From NCBI GenBank assembly GCA_044349155.1, contig JBIKRQ010000005.1, forward strand, positions 1-59,637: a stretch of DNA of 59,637 bases, written 5' to 3'. This document shows positions 19,072 through 28,195 of the stretch, in pieces; within the stretch, counting starts at the first letter, position 1; each line of letters begins with the position of its first letter. The notes under the pieces are model-generated. The model ran no database searches and was not told the origin of the DNA. It saw nothing but the letters and a program-made list of their open reading frames with translations. This DNA is from VGSZ01 sp044349155. GTDB taxonomy: Bacteria > Myxococcota > UBA727 > VGSZ01. A program made the translations under genes and the position numbers.

Positions 19072-20226
19072 TCAGTGCGCCGTGAACACGAACGGGTAGG
19101 TCACGCTCACCACACCACCACCCTTGGGGGTGGGGAACTTCAGGCTCTGCAGCACGCGCTGCACGCAGGTGTCGACGTCGCCCGTCAACGTTGATTGCAC
19201 CTTGCTCACGCTGGCCACATCCCCCGTGGCGGCGATCTGAAACAGCACCGTGAGCTTGCCTTCGAGGTCGGGTGACGACGTCAACGCGCGCTCGTAGCAG
19301 TAGCGAATGCGGCTCATGGCGCGGTTCATCACGCGTTGGATTTCTTCGCGGCTCATGCTGCCGATGTAGACAATTTTGTTGGTGGGCACCTCGACACCGC
19401 GGTGTCCGCCCCTCGCCGTCAGCAAGCTGTCGTCGCCGCGCCCGCCGGGCTTGCCGCTGCCCAGAACGCCGAGGCTCACGTTCTTGCCCGTGCCGTCGCC
19501 GCCGCCGCCGCGGGTCGCCAGGCCACTGACACCCATGCCGGCAGTGCCCGTGCCATTCAGGTTCGACAACGCGACGTCGATGTCGTTGCCGGCGCCAAAC
19601 ACCGACGCGGTGGCGACGGCCGGACCGGTCAAGCCCAGCGCGCGCAGCGCATCCATGGCGGCGGTGCGGTCCTGGTCACGGCGCTCCTTCGTCGTCGCTT
19701 TCGCGCGTGGTGCGGCCGCTGCTGGCAACGACGCTGCGGCCTTCACGCCGGCCACGCGCGTGGCGGGTGTCTTTGGCGGTGGTGGTCGTGGCGGCAGCAC
19801 GGTGACGTGCGAGAGCAGGTGCTGGCCGGGGCGCAGGTCGTCGTCGAAGCGGGGCAGTGTTGGCGTGAGCCACAGCGCGACGAGTCCGCCGACGGCGAGG
19901 ATCACCACGGTCATCATGGTCTGTAGCCAGACGAGATCGAACTCGCGCTCTTGTTGCGCGGTGGGCTCGCGAAGCGCACGCGTGAGCACCAGCGACAGCG
20001 CACCGCTGCCCAGCACCACGGGTTGGTCGACGACGTGGGCGACACCGTCAACGAGCGCGCCGCCCGCCACCGCGCGCACCGATCGACCAGCGATGGTGAC
20101 GGTGGTGTTCAACGCGGGCCGTTGCACCGCGAGGAGGCGACCGTGCCAGCGCGTCTCGCACAGCAGCGCTGGTGACGACGAAGACAGCGACAATGACGAC
20201 GACGACATGGTTGGTGCAGCAGACAT
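19072..20226 (-). CDS. AgmX/PglI-type TonB-like transmembrane protein
   Basis: From the ATG at 20226 the protein has 384 residues. It has a cytoplasmic N-terminal domain (FHA-like or unknown, about 20-95), one membrane helix (LQTMMTVVILAVGGLVALWL), a Pro/Ala-rich periplasmic stretch, and a Gly-rich region. The C-terminal domain has 'REEIQRVMNRAMSRIRYCYERAL' and 'VSVTYPFVFTAH'. That C-terminal domain is the AgmX/PglI family fold, related to TonB. A GGGAG site lies 8 nt upstream of 20226; an upstream in-frame ATG at 20364 adds 46 low-complexity residues. It lies opposite a TonB-dependent receptor, so it may energise that receptor. Confidence 0.85.
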   Translation of the reverse strand: MSAAPTMSSSSLSLSSSSPALLCETRWHGRLLAVQRPALNTTVTIAGRSVRAVAGGALVDGVAHVVDQPVVLGSGALSLVLTRALREPTAQQEREFDLVWLQTMMTVVILAVGGLVALWLTPTLPRFDDDLRPGQHLLSHVTVLPPRPPPPKTPATRVAGVKAAASLPAAAAPRAKATTKERRDQDRTAAMDALRALGLTGPAVATASVFGAGNDIDVALSNLNGTGTAGMGVSGLATRGGGGDGTGKNVSLGVLGSGKPGGRGDDSLLTARGGHRGVEVPTNKIVYIGSMSREEIQRVMNRAMSRIRYCYERALTSSPDLEGKLTVLFQIAATGDVASVSKVQSTLTGDVDTCVQRVLQSLKFPTPKGGGVVSVTYPFVFTAH

Positions 20227-20380
20227 GACGAGGCTCCCGATGCCAGACACAGCATCAGCGATGGGGACAACAGAAGGCGGGGGGCGCGCGCAGTCATCGC
20301 GAGGCGGCGACGACGACAACAGCGACGACACGGTCAACAGCGAAGCGAGCACCGACTGCGGCACTCAAGATGGCGAGGAC

Positions 20381-20671
20381 CTACGGTGTGACCACCGGCG
20401 ACGTGGACGTCGACGACAGCGCGTCGCGAAAGTTCGGCCGCAGGGTCACGAGCGAGCGAAACGCGGGGCGCCTGCGGCCCACGACGCGCGAACCGGTGGG
20501 CCCGGCGACGCTGCCGACGACGTCGACGCCATCGATCGAGATCACGGTGCGTTTCTCGTAGCGCACCTCGACCGGCGGTTCGTCAGGACCCGCCACAGCA
20601 CCGCTTTGGGCGAGCACCGACGACGACGCGAGCAGCAACAGCAGCAACAGCAAGGGGCGTGGCGTGTTCAT
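20381..20671 (-). CDS. Small secreted protein preceding the AgmX-like gene
   Basis: The 96-residue product has a signal peptide of a Leu run (RPLLLLLLLLASSSVLAQ) and a mature part with 'VRYEKRTVISIDGVDVVGSVAGPTG' and a basic 'RVVGRRRPAFRSLVTLRPNF' segment. Similar short exported proteins sit beside TonB/AgmX genes in myxobacterial genomes as far as I recall, but I cannot name a family. The ATG at 20671 was chosen because it starts the signal peptide; the same frame is open far upstream only because it lies opposite the receptor gene. Confidence 0.7.
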   Translation of the reverse strand: MNTPRPLLLLLLLLASSSVLAQSGAVAGPDEPPVEVRYEKRTVISIDGVDVVGSVAGPTGSRVVGRRRPAFRSLVTLRPNFRDALSSTSTSPVVTP

Positions 20672-20875
20672 GTGGGGCTTGACCGCAGCGGGCTGCCGCA
20701 GGTTCCAGATCAGCCCGGAGCTTTCTTTCCTGCGGCGGTTCGGGGGGCGCTCGGGTCTCCGCCTACAAATCATTGAAAATGCAGCAGAAAGAATCGAGGG
20801 GTCGCGGCGCGCCGCGCGTGCTTTTCGTGGGGTCAAACAACAGCGCTTTGCCTCGACAGCTGGTAGACGACGGCC

Positions 20876-23707
20876 ATGGTTTCGCGTCTTGTGCCTGGAC
20901 TGTTGATCCTCGTTGCTGCTGTGGCTGCCCGCGCGCAGCTCGAGCCCCAACAACGCATCGTCGACACGCCGCCGCCGCCGCTGCCGCCGGCGAAGCTGGA
21001 AACACCACCCGAGCTCGTTTCGGGTGCTGACCCCGTCTATCCCGACGACGCGCGCGCCGCGGGCCGGGCCGGCGATGTGGTGTTGCGGATTGTGATCGAC
21101 GAAGAAGGCCGCGTGGGCCGTGTCGACGTGGTCGAAAAGCCCGGCGACGACGAGATCGCCACCAACCTCGCCTACGCGGCGATGGGTGCGGCCACCAACT
21201 TCGAGTTTGTGCCGGCGAGCTTTTGCGTCTCGCGCTACGGCGAAGACGGCTACCAGATCGTCGAGGAGTGCGGCCAAAGCAAGCCCGTCGCCATCGACTA
21301 CAAAACCACCTTCGCGTTGCAGGAAGTCGTCGAGCAGGTCGCGGTCGAAGACGCCGCGGTCACCGCCCGCGAAGGCGGCGTGTTGAACTTTGAAGGCGTG
21401 GTGCGTGAGGCGGGCTCGAAGAACCCGCTGGGCGAAGTCGAGGTCAGCGTCGAGATCCCGCGCCCCGGCGTTGCGGCGGATGCCCCCGTCGACGAGCGCT
21501 ACGAGTACGTCACGGCCATCACCGACGAGGGTGGCCGGTTTCAGTTGCGCGGCGTGCCCGATGGCGAGCACCGCGTGAGCTACAGCTTGTCGAACTTCGA
21601 GCCGTCGTTTTCCGACGAGACCTTTACGCCTGGCGAGCGCACGCAGGTCGTCATCTATTTGCAGCCGCGCATGAGCAACACGTTTGAAACCGTGGTGCGT
21701 CGCAAGCGCGCGCAGAAGGATGTGGCCAAGATCAGCCTGTCGCGTGACGAGGTCAAACGCGTCCCCGGCAGCTTCGGCGATCCGATCCGCGTGATTGAAA
21801 ATCTTCCCGGCTTGGCGCGCGCGCCGTTTGCGGGTGGTGCGTTGATCGTGCGTGGTGCCAACCCCGCCGACAGCGGCACCTACTTCGACGGCGTGTCGAT
21901 TCCGATCCTCTACCACTTCGGCGGACTCACCAGTGTGGTGAACGCCGAGTTCCTCGAGGACATCTCGTTTTTCCCCGGCGGCTTCGGTGCCTACTACGGC
22001 CGCGCCACCGCCGGCATTGTCGACGTCAGCTCGCGCAAGTTGAAGCTGCGCAACTGCCGTGGTTACGCCGAAGCCGACGTGCTCGACGCGGGCTTCTTCT
22101 TCGGCTGCCCGCTGCAGATTGGCGAGCTGCCCACCATCACGTTCGCAGCTGCTGCTCGACGCAGCTACATCGACGCGGTGCTGCCCGTGGTGCTCGACTC
22201 GTTCCTCGGCACGAGCCAGGCCATCGTGGCCACACCCGTGTACTGGGACTACCAGGCGAAGGTCGAAACGAGTCCGTTGCCCAAGCAAACCTTCAGCTTG
22301 TTTGCCTTCGGCTCCGACGACGACTTGAAGGTCTACTCGAAGAACACCGGCAGCACCGACTTCGCTGTCGGCTTCAACACCTCGTTTCATCGCCTCGTGG
22401 GTCGCTGGACGTGGGAGATGGCGCCGGGGTTGAAGCACATGCTGCAACCCTTCGGCGGGCTCACGCGCATTCGCCTCAACGCCGACAACAGCGGCGGTGG
22501 TGCTGGACCAAACACGTCGGCGTCGATCGGCATCGACACGTGGAACTGGGGTATTCGCGACGAGCTGCAGTGGACGATCAACAAGGACGTCGTCATGCGC
22601 ACCGGCATTGACTACCTCGGCCAGACCTTCGGCACCGCGTTCACCATCGCGTTGCCACTCGAGATCGGCTCGTTTCCGCGCGTGCTGCCAAAGGTCACCG
22701 GCACGGAGCAAACCTTCACCAGCTCCGGCATGACCAACGCGGTGGGTGCCTACGTCGAAGCCGAACTCACGCCGTTTCAGGGCTTCAAGCTCGTGCCCGG
22801 CGCGCGCCTCGAGTCCACGCTGTTTACGTTTTTGCCGAGCGACGTTGGCGACGGCACACAGTCGAAAACGTCAGAGGCGCAGCTGTTTCACATCGACCCG
22901 CGCCTCACCGCGCGCTGGGAGTTGTGGCCGCAAACCACCATCAAGGGTGCAGCGGGCGTGTACCGGCAAACGCCGCAGGCGCAGGAACTCAGCCCGCAAA
23001 CGGGCAATCCGAACCTGCTCGAGCCGCGCGCGGTGCAGTTGATTGCGGGCGTTGAGCAAGGCCTCACCGACAAGCTCAGCCTCGACGTGCAGCTGTACTA
23101 CACGAACCGCGACCTGCTCGTGCAGAGCTCGTCGGAAGTGCGCGCGGTGGCCAACAGCGACGAGGTCGACCCGCTGCGCTTCAACAACGGCGGTCGCGGC
23201 AACACCACGGGTATGGAGTTCTTGCTGCGTCAGGAAATCACCGAGTACCTCTACGGCTGGGTGGCCTACACGCTGTCGCGCACGGTCACCGACCTCGACG
23301 AGAACGACAGCTCGTTGTCGCTCACGAACTTCGATCAAACCCACATCCTCACGGTGGTGGCGCAAACGAACCTGCCGTACGGCTTCACGCTCGGTGGTCG
23401 CTTCCGCCTGGTGTCGGGCAACCTGCAGCGTTTCCCGCTCGGTTCGGTGCACGACCTCGACACCACCAACTACCTGCGCCTGGGCGACAGTCAGCGTGAG
23501 CGTCTGCCGTACTTCCACCAGCTCGACATTCGCGTGGATCGCAAATGGGTGTTCGAGCAGTTCACGGCGACGGCGTACCTGGATTTGTTGAACGCCTACA
23601 ACAACACCAACGTTGAGGGCGTGCTCGCCGACTACCGCTCCAACGAGATCCAATACATCCCATCGCTGCCCATTCTGCCGGTGTTCGGCATGAGCGCGGA
23701 GTTTTGA
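20876..23707 (+). CDS. TonB-dependent receptor with N-terminal TonB_C-like domain
   Basis: The 943-residue outer membrane protein has a signal peptide (cleaved near ARA-QL) and a Pro-rich stretch. A TonB C-terminal-like domain follows at about 48-112 ('DPVYPDDARAAGRAGDVVLR', 'ATNFEFVPA'). A carboxypeptidase-regulatory-like domain is at about 170-262 ('VTAITDEGGRFQLRGVPDGEH'). Then come a plug ('RDEVKRVPGSFGDPIRVIENLPG', 'IVRGANPADSGTYFDGVSIP') and a beta-barrel ending in Phe. The TonB_C domain on a receptor is unusual, since that fold normally belongs to the energising partner. The gene overlaps the following lipoprotein by 4 nt. Confidence 0.92.
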   Translation: MVSRLVPGLLILVAAVAARAQLEPQQRIVDTPPPPLPPAKLETPPELVSGADPVYPDDARAAGRAGDVVLRIVIDEEGRVGRVDVVEKPGDDEIATNLAYAAMGAATNFEFVPASFCVSRYGEDGYQIVEECGQSKPVAIDYKTTFALQEVVEQVAVEDAAVTAREGGVLNFEGVVREAGSKNPLGEVEVSVEIPRPGVAADAPVDERYEYVTAITDEGGRFQLRGVPDGEHRVSYSLSNFEPSFSDETFTPGERTQVVIYLQPRMSNTFETVVRRKRAQKDVAKISLSRDEVKRVPGSFGDPIRVIENLPGLARAPFAGGALIVRGANPADSGTYFDGVSIPILYHFGGLTSVVNAEFLEDISFFPGGFGAYYGRATAGIVDVSSRKLKLRNCRGYAEADVLDAGFFFGCPLQIGELPTITFAAAARRSYIDAVLPVVLDSFLGTSQAIVATPVYWDYQAKVETSPLPKQTFSLFAFGSDDDLKVYSKNTGSTDFAVGFNTSFHRLVGRWTWEMAPGLKHMLQPFGGLTRIRLNADNSGGGAGPNTSASIGIDTWNWGIRDELQWTINKDVVMRTGIDYLGQTFGTAFTIALPLEIGSFPRVLPKVTGTEQTFTSSGMTNAVGAYVEAELTPFQGFKLVPGARLESTLFTFLPSDVGDGTQSKTSEAQLFHIDPRLTARWELWPQTTIKGAAGVYRQTPQAQELSPQTGNPNLLEPRAVQLIAGVEQGLTDKLSLDVQLYYTNRDLLVQSSSEVRAVANSDEVDPLRFNNGGRGNTTGMEFLLRQEITEYLYGWVAYTLSRTVTDLDENDSSLSLTNFDQTHILTVVAQTNLPYGFTLGGRFRLVSGNLQRFPLGSVHDLDTTNYLRLGDSQRERLPYFHQLDIRVDRKWVFEQFTATAYLDLLNAYNNTNVEGVLADYRSNEIQYIPSLPILPVFGMSAEF

Positions 23708-24936
23708 TCATGCAGCGTCACGCCACTCACCTTTTGCGCGTCGTCGTCGCTGGCCTGCTCGCCTGCACGGGGTCGGCGTGTGTGAACTTCGACCTCGAAG
23801 AGCAGTTCACCGACACGCGCATCCTCGGTGCGCGCACATCACCAGCTGAGATCATGTTCTCGCCGTTGTTTTTGCTGCCAGCAAACCAGCGGCCGCCGTT
23901 GCCGATCCCCAACGTCGATGTCGAGGTGGAATTGTTCGCTTTCGACAGCCGCGGTGGCGAGGTCACGGTGAGCACGCAGATGTGCCCCGACGACGCCAGC
24001 GATGCGTCGTGTCGCTTGTACGACAAGGCCTTCGACGAGAACTTCGCGCGCCTGGTCGACCCGGCAAAAAGCGAAGTGGAAGCGCTGCTCACGCCGGTGG
24101 TGAGCGAGCCCACGGCCATCGCTGACGACGTCGATCCCGTCGGCCGCGTCACGCCGTCGACGTTTCAGTACACAATCACCTCGGGGGCGATCGACTTCTT
24201 TCAGCCGAAGAACGCTGCGGGCGAAAACGTGCCGTCGATCTTCTCGTTGCTGCCGCGCGTGGCGTTTCAAGTCGAGAACATCACCGAGCGCGACGCCGGC
24301 GCCGACATCTTCAAGGAGCGCGCGTTCAAGCGCCTGCCGTTGTCGATCGACCTCGCTGACCCAAGCCTGCCCGACAGCTTCAAAAACACGCTCGCCAACA
24401 GCCTGGGCATTCGCTTGTGTGGCGCAACGCTGCCCACCGTCGACGAGGTCAGCGACGAAGACTTCGCCGGCGGTGCCGACTGCCTCTACTCGCGTGGTGC
24501 GAACGTGAATCCGGCGGCGATTGGCTTCCGCCTCGAGTCGACCACCGACCCCGCATTGCTCAGCGAAGGCATGCTCGAAGGCGTGCCCGACCTCGGCGTG
24601 GGTTCGTTGGTGCGGGCCTCGCCGGGCGGCACCATCGCGCTCACACCGATGTGGGAAGCCGGAGCGGTCGAGCGCTACCAGGTCCTCTCGTTCGACATCG
24701 CCAGCAGCAAGCTCACGATCGAAAACCGCGTCGAAGACATGGCCTGCACCTGGTACAGCTCGCGTGGCTTCTTGAACGGCGGGCAGACGTCGCTCGAGTT
24801 CACCGACAACCGCCTGGGTGCGGTGTGGACGTTGCCCACCGATGCGAAGGCCGGCGAGCGCGACAGCATCGTGATGGTGGCCAACGATCAGCGCGGCGGC
24901 ACCAGCGTGGTCGAGGTCACCGTCGAGTACCGCTGA
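23704..24936 (+). CDS. Lipoprotein coupled to the TonB-dependent receptor
   Basis: The product is 410 residues (408 from the ATG at 23710) with a signal peptide and lipobox GSAC. The mature part starts 'VNFDLEEQFTDTRILGARTSPAEIMFSPLFLLP', a pattern I associate with Ig-like/cadherin-like extracellular folds. It ends with 'ANDQRGGTSVVEVTVEYR', also Ig-like. The start overlaps the receptor stop by 4 nt, so it is a likely accessory of the receptor, perhaps a surface substrate-binding protein. No catalytic motif is visible. Confidence 0.82.
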   Translation: MIMQRHATHLLRVVVAGLLACTGSACVNFDLEEQFTDTRILGARTSPAEIMFSPLFLLPANQRPPLPIPNVDVEVELFAFDSRGGEVTVSTQMCPDDASDASCRLYDKAFDENFARLVDPAKSEVEALLTPVVSEPTAIADDVDPVGRVTPSTFQYTITSGAIDFFQPKNAAGENVPSIFSLLPRVAFQVENITERDAGADIFKERAFKRLPLSIDLADPSLPDSFKNTLANSLGIRLCGATLPTVDEVSDEDFAGGADCLYSRGANVNPAAIGFRLESTTDPALLSEGMLEGVPDLGVGSLVRASPGGTIALTPMWEAGAVERYQVLSFDIASSKLTIENRVEDMACTWYSSRGFLNGGQTSLEFTDNRLGAVWTLPTDAKAGERDSIVMVANDQRGGTSVVEVTVEYR

Positions 24937-24987
24937 GCGCCGTGGGAGCGACGCCGTCGTCGCAGCTGCGGTGGTAAGGAGCCCTCG

Positions 24988-25437
24988 ATGACCGCGTCTT
25001 CCCCCTGGCTTGCTGTTCCGTCGTTGGCGCTGCAGCGGCAGCTGATGAGCATGGACGTCGGCAATGGCGCGCTTGAGATGTACCGACCGTTGCCCAGCGT
25101 GATCTACACGCGCGCGCGCGGGCAGTGCGCCAACGCCCTGGCCGAGGAGTGGCTGCGCTGCACCGAAGGGATCTGGCCCACCGTCGACAAGCTTGTGGTC
25201 TTCAACGACTGGCAGTTGATGACGAACTACGACTCCGAGGCGCGCTCGCGGCTCACCGGCTGGGTCGTGGCGCACCGTACGCAGTTCAGTGCCGCATGGT
25301 TTTCGTCGGGCTCGCGGCTGGTGAGCATGGGCGTGAGTGTGGCGAGCGTGGCGACGTCGATGTTTGGTGTGCCGATGCACGCACCCTCAGATCGCGACGC
25401 GTTCCTCGCCCAGTTGAACGCGGCCCTGCAGGCATGA
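24988..25437 (+). CDS. Conserved hypothetical protein, intact paralogue of the broken gene at 35195
   Basis: The 149-residue soluble protein is preceded by a good AAGGAG site. It contains 'KLVVFNDWQLMTNYDSEARSRLTGW' and 'RLVSMGVSVASVATSMFGVPM', which align with the reconstructed 35195-35745 product ('TVALHDWSLATSY..LQLTQW', 'LLKMGAQVSAAAMAAVGFPF'). The shape (strand, DW motif, amphipathic helices) recalls SpoIIAA/STAS-like folds, but that is only an impression. It stands alone between the receptor operon and the 25605 operon. Confidence 0.75.
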   Translation: MTASSPWLAVPSLALQRQLMSMDVGNGALEMYRPLPSVIYTRARGQCANALAEEWLRCTEGIWPTVDKLVVFNDWQLMTNYDSEARSRLTGWVVAHRTQFSAAWFSSGSRLVSMGVSVASVATSMFGVPMHAPSDRDAFLAQLNAALQA

Positions 25438-25447
25438 TCTTGCCGTC

Positions 25448-25476
25448 GGTCAGATCAGCGGCGCGCATATCTGACC
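25448..25476 (+). terminator. Hairpin after the 24988 gene
   Basis: A perfect 8-bp stem (GGTCAGAT with ATCTGACC) and a 13-nt loop lie 10 nt after the stop at 25437. No U-tract follows. Confidence 0.5.
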
Positions 25477-25489
25477 AGTGGTAAGATTG
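25474..25489 (+). repeat. 16-bp sequence repeated at 30299
   Basis: The 16-mer ACCAGTGGTAAGATTG occurs here, upstream of the 25605 operon, and again at 30299-30314 just after it. It contains the dyad ACCA-G-TGGT. Confidence 0.5.
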
Positions 25490-25604
25490 ACGCACGGTGA
25501 TCGCGCGTTTGGCGACGGGTCGATAGGTCATGAGGCGCAGAGCCACGCGTGTCTCGCCCTGCACTGCAGTCGCACAGGCTCCCGTGTCGCAGTAGACACG
25601 CCTG

Positions 25605-26390
25605 ATGGGGATCAGAACATCTGACGTTGGTGTTGGGGTGGCAGCCCTCGGCTGTGGTGCTGCTCTCGGCGCGCTGTACGTGCCAACACTCGAACTCGCC
25701 TTACCGGCCATCACAGCACTCACCGTCGCTGGTGCGCTGGCGACGGTCACCTACGGCAACGCGCGAAACACGCTCGCTGTGCCTACGGCGTTGTTGCTCG
25801 GGCCGGTTGCCGCCGCCGTCTGGGATGCGGTGCGCGATGCGGCGTTTGACGACCAGCGTTTGTGGGTCATCGCTGCTGTGCCGATCGTGCTCGCAGGCAC
25901 CTGGATCGCCCCGAGCATCAAGACGTTTGCGTTGACCACCTTTGTCGTGCTCGGCGCTGTCGCCGTCTACATCGGTGGCGCCCTGCAAGACGACGAGATC
26001 ATTCCCTGGCACATGGGCCTCGCGCTCACTGGTCTTGCGGCCATGTGGTTTGGTCCCGGCGCGCCCTTTGCTGCCTGGCGCGACGACCAGGTCGCCGACG
26101 ACAGCCTGCAGGTCACCACAGCGCGCGCAGGCATCGCGTTGTCGGCCGAACCCGCCGGCCGCGTCGCTGTCGAGCACCCTGCTGTCGCAGCCGCAGCCGA
26201 CGACGACGACGACGACGATGACGACGACGAATGGCAGTTCCGCACACTGACGGTTGGCGGCGTTCGGCTCACCACGATCCTCATCGTTGTGGTGCTGGCC
26301 CTCGGCGCCCTGTGGGGGGTCGGTCGTATCGTCGCCCTGTCGCGCGACGCTGTCGCTGCATCCAGCAACTCCCTGCGGAATGGACGCTGA
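25605..26390 (+). CDS. Multi-pass membrane protein with a poly-Asp tract
   Basis: The 261-residue protein has about five hydrophobic segments in residues 5-150, then a soluble loop containing ten consecutive Asp followed by Glu. One further C-terminal membrane helix follows (TTILIVVVLALGALWGVG). The acidic tract could bind calcium or a basic partner. The stop overlaps the next ATG by 1 nt (TGATG). It is the first gene of a tightly coupled three-gene operon with an LRR-like protein and a pseudoprotease. I do not recognise the family. Confidence 0.75.
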   Translation: MGIRTSDVGVGVAALGCGAALGALYVPTLELALPAITALTVAGALATVTYGNARNTLAVPTALLLGPVAAAVWDAVRDAAFDDQRLWVIAAVPIVLAGTWIAPSIKTFALTTFVVLGAVAVYIGGALQDDEIIPWHMGLALTGLAAMWFGPGAPFAAWRDDQVADDSLQVTTARAGIALSAEPAGRVAVEHPAVAAAADDDDDDDDDDEWQFRTLTVGGVRLTTILIVVVLALGALWGVGRIVALSRDAVAASSNSLRNGR

Positions 26391-28195
26391 TGAGACCCTC
26401 TTCTTCGTTTTTCCCTGGTTGGCCGTTCCTGCTCGTCGCTGTCGGCGTGTGTGCCGGCGCTGCTCCGGCGATCATCGAGAGCCTGCAGTGGAAGCCACCG
26501 CCGCTGAGTGTTGACGAGCGTGGGCAAGCGACCGCTGCGTGTCGTGGGGAGGTGTACGAAGGCGACCGCCGCGTCGCGACACTCGAAGACGCGCGCGCCC
26601 TCCGCAAGGTGACGTGCCTGCGCGGGTCACTCACGATCGGCACCGACACCTGCAGCGACAGCGGCAAGGTCGAGACTCAAGTCATTCTCACGACGCTGAA
26701 GGGCTTGAAGAACCTCGAGGTGGTCACCGGCTCGCTGCGCGTGCAGGGCCTTGGCGGCATGAGCGAGATCAAAGAGCTGTCGCACCTGACAAGTGTTGGA
26801 ACGTTGAGCATCTGCAACGCGAGCGAAGTTCGCTCGATGCACTTTCCAGCGCTGCAGGCGCTCGGCAACGTCGCGGTGTCGCGAAGCGGGCTCGAAGTCC
26901 TGAGCGCGCCGCAGGTGCAACAGCTCGACAAGCTCGAAGTCGACAGCATCGCGCTCAAGCAACTCGTGTTCGCCCCACATCTTGAGGCGAAGTCCGTCAT
27001 CGTTGGTTCACCGCGCGCAAGCACCGAGGGGGTGAGCACCGCGTGGTTGGCAGCGCTGGAGACCGTGGGCACCCTCTCGTTCCGCGCGCAGGGCTTAAAG
27101 ACGATTGAAGCCACCAGCGTGACGTCTTTGGGAACGCTCGAAGTGCCCAGTTCCGACGCGCTTGAAGAAATTCGATTCCCACTGCTCACGTCGCTCCGGT
27201 CCGTCGGGTTGCACGCCAAAAACCTTCGATCACTGCAAATGCCGATGCTCGCTGGTCGGGTGGAGCAGGTGTACATCGAAGGGGCAGAGAGCCTCCGCGA
27301 TATCCAGCTGGGACAGGTCGAGGCGATCTCCCGCTTCCACCTGCGACGCAGCGGCATGGAGGTCATCGATTTGCCGGCGCTCACGACGATCGGGGATTTG
27401 ATTGTTGAGTCGAATCCACATCTGCGCGAACTCAAGCTGCCAAAACTGACGACGGTGAAAGGGTCGGTTAAAAGCAATCCTTACCTTGGTCCAGAACAGC
27501 GAAAGCTGCCTCCAACGGTCCGTATCTGCGACAACGCGGAGCAGCCACCATGTCAATGGGATGAACCATTTCAGTTGCATCCACAACTGCAGATGATGAG
27601 CCGCGTTGTGTCAGATGGCTTGAAACTGCAGGTGAGGAATCAGGATGCCAACGAGATTCAAACCATCACTTCCCTCGGGAAGTCGTTTGGCTTTCACCGC
27701 GGCGTCGAGTACGCCGTAACACACATGCCCTTCAGCTGGTTCGCTGTTGAGCTCGACGCGCGTGGCGCTCCCCGTGCCGTAGCGATCCTGAGTGAGCGGC
27801 CGACCGAAGGATCACAGTCCTTTTTGCGCCTGCCAAAGAACTACGTGAACTATGTTGTGATGGAATCGTATCCTCGCTACGGGCTCATTGCGCAGGTAGA
27901 TACCGGCAAGAATGGGCCTTTTGTTGTTGATGTGTACAAGGGCGAGCGCGGCGCGATTGCTCTGGTCGGGCGAATCAATCTGACCGAGGCTGCCCTCGAT
28001 AGGCGTGCACTTCTTCACGGTCTGTCAGGGGTGCGTATGCGGGCGGAAGAACCGGTCGTTGTGGCCTTCGCCACCGACCCAACCGACTTCGCCTATCCGA
28101 ATTTGCCCATCGTGTTCCAGTGGCGCGGCGGCGTTTTCGAGCCCGACATGAAGATGCAAAACGCCAAGCAGGTCGCGCGTGAGGCGCAGCACTGA
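26390..28195 (+). CDS. Receptor L-domain / LRR-like exported protein
   Basis: From the ATG at 26390, which overlaps the upstream stop, the protein has 601 residues. An N-terminal hydrophobic segment is followed by many short beta-solenoid repeats of the type 'LKGLKNLEVVTGSLRVQGLGG', 'LTSVGTLSICNASEVRSMHFPAL' and 'LPALTTIGDLIVESNPHLRELKLPKLTTV', typical of receptor L domains. The repeats end near residue 365 and a second domain of about 230 residues follows, with no motif I know. Base composition falls to about 50% GC around 27840 against about 65% elsewhere, suggesting foreign origin of the second half. Confidence 0.78.
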   Translation: MRPSSSFFPGWPFLLVAVGVCAGAAPAIIESLQWKPPPLSVDERGQATAACRGEVYEGDRRVATLEDARALRKVTCLRGSLTIGTDTCSDSGKVETQVILTTLKGLKNLEVVTGSLRVQGLGGMSEIKELSHLTSVGTLSICNASEVRSMHFPALQALGNVAVSRSGLEVLSAPQVQQLDKLEVDSIALKQLVFAPHLEAKSVIVGSPRASTEGVSTAWLAALETVGTLSFRAQGLKTIEATSVTSLGTLEVPSSDALEEIRFPLLTSLRSVGLHAKNLRSLQMPMLAGRVEQVYIEGAESLRDIQLGQVEAISRFHLRRSGMEVIDLPALTTIGDLIVESNPHLRELKLPKLTTVKGSVKSNPYLGPEQRKLPPTVRICDNAEQPPCQWDEPFQLHPQLQMMSRVVSDGLKLQVRNQDANEIQTITSLGKSFGFHRGVEYAVTHMPFSWFAVELDARGAPRAVAILSERPTEGSQSFLRLPKNYVNYVVMESYPRYGLIAQVDTGKNGPFVVDVYKGERGAIALVGRINLTEAALDRRALLHGLSGVRMRAEEPVVVAFATDPTDFAYPNLPIVFQWRGGVFEPDMKMQNAKQVAREAQH

